Below the pieces are notes generated by a model. The model was given only the letters and a program-made list of their open reading frames with translations, was not told where the DNA came from and did no database searches. A DNA stretch of 64,000 nucleotides from JAFDVL01 sp043783625 (GTDB lineage Bacteria > Acidobacteriota > Blastocatellia > RBC074): contig JAYVZE010000024.1 in NCBI GenBank assembly GCA_043783625.1, forward strand, positions 6,576 through 70,575, given 5' to 3'. The translations under genes were made by a program, and so were the position numbers. Every line of letters begins with the position of its first letter. Position 1 is the stretch's first letter. Below are positions 61,349 through 64,000 of the stretch, in pieces.

Positions 61349-61812
61349 GCTTTGCAGCTCCCCATTTGAACCAATCCTGCGGTTAGCGCACAGCAACTAC
61401 CAGTGCTTCCTTCCGCTTCCGGCAAATTATCTTCGAGGACGACAAACACTTCCCATTCGTTGCCGTCAGGATCGTTGACCCAGGTTTTATCCTGCACCGC
61501 ATAGCAGCAACTGGTCTGCATTTCGTCGCGGGTATAAAGCCCTGCTTCTTCCCAATTTTTGCGCATTGTGAGAACGTCTTCCGTTGTGGCAACCTGAATG
61601 CCAAGATGTGAAAGCGCACCGCGTTCATTGACGGGGTTTTCATTCAAGGTCAAATTTAAATTCGGATTTTGAATGTCAAATTTGGCGTAACCTGTACGCA
61701 CTTTACTTGGTTCAATGCCGAGCATTTTCCGGTAAAATTCGGTGCTTTGTTCGACATTTTTCACATTCAGTGCGACATGCGGTTTCAGGATATTGATGGT
61801 ATTTTCTGACAT
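61345..61812 (-). CDS. arsI: ArsI/CadI-type VOC protein (organoarsenical C-As lyase family)
   Basis: 155 residues from ATG 61812, with AGGAGA upstream. The glyoxalase/VOC fold is seen in KPHVALNVKNVEQSTEFYRKMLGIEPSKVR and LSHLGIQVATTEDV. The vicinal cysteines in MQTSCCYAVQDKTWVNDPDGNEWEVFVV match the As(III)-binding pair of ArsI, with the metal-ligand Glu in EWEVFV. More cysteines occur near the C-terminus (GSCCALTAG). It breaks the C-As bond of methylarsenite or roxarsone-type compounds. It is co-transcribed with arsC and divergent from arsR. Confidence 0.88.
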   Translation of the reverse strand: MSENTINILKPHVALNVKNVEQSTEFYRKMLGIEPSKVRTGYAKFDIQNPNLNLTLNENPVNERGALSHLGIQVATTEDVLTMRKNWEEAGLYTRDEMQTSCCYAVQDKTWVNDPDGNEWEVFVVLEDNLPEAEGSTGSCCALTAGLVQMGSCKA

Positions 61813-61841
61813 AGCGGTTTCTCCTAGGTTATTACTGGAAA

Positions 61842-61907
61842 ACATATTCGCTTTTGCGAATGTGTAGATTCTAGTGGTTGATAACATATCTGTCAATACG
61901 AATATGT
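61842..61907. promoter_or_regulatory. Paired ArsR-type operator sites
   Basis: Between arsI and arsR lie two palindromes built on ACATATTCG. The first is ACATATTCGC-TTTT-GCGAATGTGT (61843-61866, nine of ten pairs). The second is ACATAT/ATATGT with a 12-base centre (61884-61907). Position and shape fit binding of the ArsR dimer to silence both directions. Confidence 0.6.
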
Positions 61908-61931
61908 AGAATGTGCTAAAATAATTTTGTT

Positions 61932-62342
61932 ATGAGTAAAACAGTGAAGAAATTTGATCTGGAAAAATTCTTTTTGGCTTTGGCGGATCGCAATCGGCTC
62001 CGCCTGTTAAACCTGATGGGCGACGACGAAATTTGCGTTTGTTTTTTTGTCGAGATTTTGCAGATGCCACAACCAAAAGTTTCGCGTCATCTGGCGTATT
62101 TGCGACGCGCCGGAATTGTAGATGCACGGCGGGACGGCAAATGGATTCATTATCGAATGACGCTCCCGAAGGACGAACATGCGGTGCGGGTTTTGAATGA
62201 AGTGAGAAACTGGAGTTCAAGCGATCAGGAAATGCAACGTGATCGGCAGCGTTTATTCAAGGTCTGTTGCGCTCCGCAGATGCCTGTGACTTTGCAAGGC
62301 GCCCCACGTCCGGCGGGTGTCAAGGCAGAAGCCCGCACGTAG
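61932..62342 (+). CDS. arsR: ArsR family metalloregulator
   Basis: 136 residues with the winged-helix ArsR fold: FFLALADRNRLRLLNLM, the metal-site region EICVCFFVEIL with Cys35 and Cys37, the recognition helix QPKVSRHLAYLRRAGIV and wing DARRDGKWIHYRM. A late CCAPQMP cysteine pair may add to As(III) binding. It represses its own and the arsI-arsC promoters until arsenite binds. The last residues AEART and the stop come from the dispersed repeat at 62323, so the C-terminal tail beyond ~125 may be acquired. Confidence 0.93.
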   Translation: MSKTVKKFDLEKFFLALADRNRLRLLNLMGDDEICVCFFVEILQMPQPKVSRHLAYLRRAGIVDARRDGKWIHYRMTLPKDEHAVRVLNEVRNWSSSDQEMQRDRQRLFKVCCAPQMPVTLQGAPRPAGVKAEART

Positions 62343-62350
62343 TAAGGGCG
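62323..62350. repeat. Dispersed 28-base repeat, copy 2
   Basis: It differs at three of 28 positions from copy 1 at 23741. It encodes the arsR C-terminus in the same frame (AEART, stop) as copy 1 encodes AEAHTK. Confidence 0.7.
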
Positions 62351-62731
62351 TCACTCAGATAGAGCCGTAGCCTTAAAATAAAGGAAGCACATCGTCGCTA
62401 TCCAGATAATCCCGGCCAGAATTTTTGCCAAAAGAAATGGAGCGAAAGCACCACTCACCAACAGTGTGATGGTGACTAATCCTGCGATCCGCTGTTTTTG
62501 TCCACGCGTCAATCCGCGCTTCTCACTAAATGCCAGAATGTATGGGCTGAGCGTTGGATGGGTCATCAACCATTGATGCCAGCGGTCACTGCCGCGAGAA
62601 AAGCAAAATGCTGCCAACAGCAAAAACGGTGTCGTTGGTAACAACGGCAACGGGATTCCCGCAATGCCAAGCGCAACGCTCACGAATCCGGCGGCAATAT
62701 AAAATCTTGAACTCAGGCGCATCTCAATCAC
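62351..62731 (-). CDS. DUF454 (YbaN-like) membrane protein
   Basis: About 126 residues (or 122 from MRLSSRFYIAAG). It has the DUF454 signature GIAGIPLPLLPTTPFLLLAAFCFSRGSDRWHQWLMTHPTLSPYI and two C-terminal transmembrane helices (IAGLVTITLLVSGAF, LAKILAGIIWIATMCFLYF). Inner-membrane, function unknown. It is convergent with arsR. Confidence 0.9.
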   Translation of the reverse strand: MIEMRLSSRFYIAAGFVSVALGIAGIPLPLLPTTPFLLLAAFCFSRGSDRWHQWLMTHPTLSPYILAFSEKRGLTRGQKQRIAGLVTITLLVSGAFAPFLLAKILAGIIWIATMCFLYFKATALSE

Positions 62732-62852
62732 TCTAATTCAGATGCGGATGCTTGCCAAGTATCGTCGTGAACAGCTTGTGCGAATGACGCCCTCGCGTTA
62801 CTTTTACGATTAATAATTTTGCGAAATAATGCGAATGGAAATTTTCAAGTCT

Positions 62853-63326
62853 ATGCCCAAAAAATATTGGTTAATGAAATCAGAGCCGGAATCTTTTTCG
62901 ATTCATGATTTAGCGAACGCTCCAAAACAGACGACGTGTTGGGATGGGGTGAGAAACTATCAGGCGCGAAACTTTATGCGTGAGATGAAAGTCGGTGAGT
63001 TAGCGTTTTTCTATCACAGCAACGCGAACCCTCCCGCCATCGTCGGCATCATCGAAATTGCGCGTGCTGCCTATCCTGACCATACGGCGTTTGATCCTGA
63101 CGATCATCACTACGATCCAAAAAGTTTGCCGGGAAACCCACGATGGGACATGGTAGATGTAAAATTTATTAGCACTTTTGAGGCCCCGCTTTCATTGAAT
63201 GAATTGCGGGAAAACTCTACACTTCAGGAAATGGAATTACTTCGTACGGGTTCACGACTTTCCGTGCAACCGGTGCGAGCCTCCGAATGGAAAACAATTA
63301 TTCGACTCAACAGGAAACGAAAATAA
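62853..63326 (+). CDS. EVE domain protein (Thy28/ThyN1-like)
   Basis: 157 residues from ATG 62853 (MPKKYWLMKSEPESFSIHDL, the usual EVE start); an upstream ATG at 62829 is less likely. Motifs WDGVRNYQARNFMREMKVGELAFFYHSN, VGIIEIARAAYPDHTAFD and WDMVDVKFI form the PUA-like pocket that binds modified bases in RNA or DNA. The stop overlaps the next start by one base. Confidence 0.93.
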   Translation: MPKKYWLMKSEPESFSIHDLANAPKQTTCWDGVRNYQARNFMREMKVGELAFFYHSNANPPAIVGIIEIARAAYPDHTAFDPDDHHYDPKSLPGNPRWDMVDVKFISTFEAPLSLNELRENSTLQEMELLRTGSRLSVQPVRASEWKTIIRLNRKRK

Positions 63327-63973
63327 TGACTACAAATTTAATTTACAAAACAGCCCTTGCCGTACTCTTTTTTGCCTTGCTGACGATTAGTGCTTCGGCG
63401 CAGAAACCCGCTGCTGCAATGGCTACGCTGAGCAAACAGGAACGCGCTGACGGCGTGAAATATTTGGAAGAAACGCGCAAGAAATTTCTTGCTTCCGTCA
63501 AAGGTCTGAGCGATGCGCAATTGAAATTTAAAGCCGCACCTGATCGCTGGTCAATCGCGGAAGTTTCAGAACACATCGCCCTGAGCGAAGATTTGATTTT
63601 CGGAAATATCACTGGGCGAATCATGAAATCGCCAGCCGCGCCCGAAAAGAAAGAAATGGTCAAAGGCAAAGACGAGATGTTGCGCAAGACTATCACGGAT
63701 CGCAGCAAAAAAGGGCAGGCTCCTGAACCGCTGAAGCCGTCAAACAAATGGGCGACAGAGAAAGAAATCATCACTGCCTTCACTGCCAGCCGTAACAAAA
63801 CAGTGCAGTACGTCAAAACTACTAACGATGACATGCGCTCGCACTTTGGCGAGCATCCGGCTTTCAAAACGCTGGACGCGTATCAGTGGTTGCTGTTATT
63901 AGCCGGACACAGCGAACGACATACGCTGCAAATTTTGGAAGTGAAAGCTGATCCGAAATTTCCGAAAAAATAA
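63326..63973 (+). CDS. Secreted DinB family protein
   Basis: 215 residues from ATG 63326, with CAGGAAA upstream. A signal peptide (ALAVLFFALLTISASAQ) is unusual for DinB-fold proteins but common among acidobacterial members. The four-helix DinB bundle has likely metal-binding histidines in WSIAEVSEHIALSED and LLLLAGHSERHTLQILEVK. The enzymatic role is unknown; thiol-dependent transferases share this fold. It is translationally coupled to the EVE gene. Confidence 0.88.
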   Translation: MTTNLIYKTALAVLFFALLTISASAQKPAAAMATLSKQERADGVKYLEETRKKFLASVKGLSDAQLKFKAAPDRWSIAEVSEHIALSEDLIFGNITGRIMKSPAAPEKKEMVKGKDEMLRKTITDRSKKGQAPEPLKPSNKWATEKEIITAFTASRNKTVQYVKTTNDDMRSHFGEHPAFKTLDAYQWLLLLAGHSERHTLQILEVKADPKFPKK

Positions 63974-63977
63974 TTGA

Positions 63978-64000
63978 ATGCAGAAGCCCGCACGCAGTAA
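63978..64000. repeat. Dispersed repeat, copy 3 (cut by window end)
   Basis: The last 23 bases match copy 1 at 21 of 23 positions. It begins five bases after the DinB stop, so here it is intergenic. Confidence 0.65.

Overview
The window looks like a chromosomal segment of a Gram-negative bacterium, most probably an Acidobacteriota (Blastocatellia-like). This is inferred from gene content, not from a marker gene. It carries outer-membrane and lipid A genes (bamA, two ompH/skp, lpxD, fabZ, lpxA, lpxI), an Oar-type TonB-dependent receptor with an N-terminal carboxypeptidase-regulatory-like domain, a large prolyl-oligopeptidase, a beta-propeller sensor kinase, and a CHAT / sigma factor / membrane-protein cluster. 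No rRNA, tRNA or CRISPR array was seen.

Layout. 1-4.6 kb: end of a TPR-CHAT protein, a sigma-70-like factor, a membrane protein with an anti-sigma-like N-terminus, two small unknown ORFs, and a 42-45-base box repeated upstream of two of these genes. 4.7-9.5 kb: a TonB-dependent receptor and a divergent DUF362 protein. 9.5-22.3 kb: eleven co-directional minus-strand genes that look like one operon for making and exporting an acylated, possibly sulfated glycan or glycolipid (GH-GT2 fusion, ABC exporter, two GNAT-like proteins, two related glycosyltransferase-like proteins, ACP, ketosynthase, two hexapeptide acyltransferases, sulfotransferase). 22.3-26 kb: an unknown secreted protein, a Uma2 protein, ApbE, and a well-folding RNA-like element before ApbE. 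26-36 kb: bamA-skp-skp-lpxD-fabZ-lpxA and an S9 peptidase. 36-40.9 kb: a GC-rich signalling pair (receiver-SpoIIE phosphatase, propeller histidine kinase) with a response-regulator scar at its end. 41-52 kb: a malonyl-CoA-synthetase-like and MatC-like pair, a carboxylesterase, a DUF885 protein, LpxI, NfeD/SPFH, and a UvrD-type helicase. 52.5-60.4 kb: an AT-rich six-gene island. 60.9-64 kb: arsenic genes (arsC, arsI, divergent arsR), DUF454, an EVE protein and a secreted DinB protein.

The best candidate for an undescribed system is the 52.5-60.4 kb island. Three unrelated enzymes (a multi-domain peptidoglycan hydrolase, an SH3-like/alpha-beta hydrolase and an HExxH protein) start with the same short N-terminal sequence, M(F)ER[D/N]LLxRE[L/I]. 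A fourth, very acidic protein has a related EFEREFEL run. This looks like a shared targeting or loading tag on a set of effectors.

A second genome-wide theme is intergenic palindromes. At least a dozen near-perfect inverted repeats with 14-35-bp arms sit between genes. Several supply the stop codon and last residues of the gene they abut, and one encodes the signal peptide of the sensor kinase.
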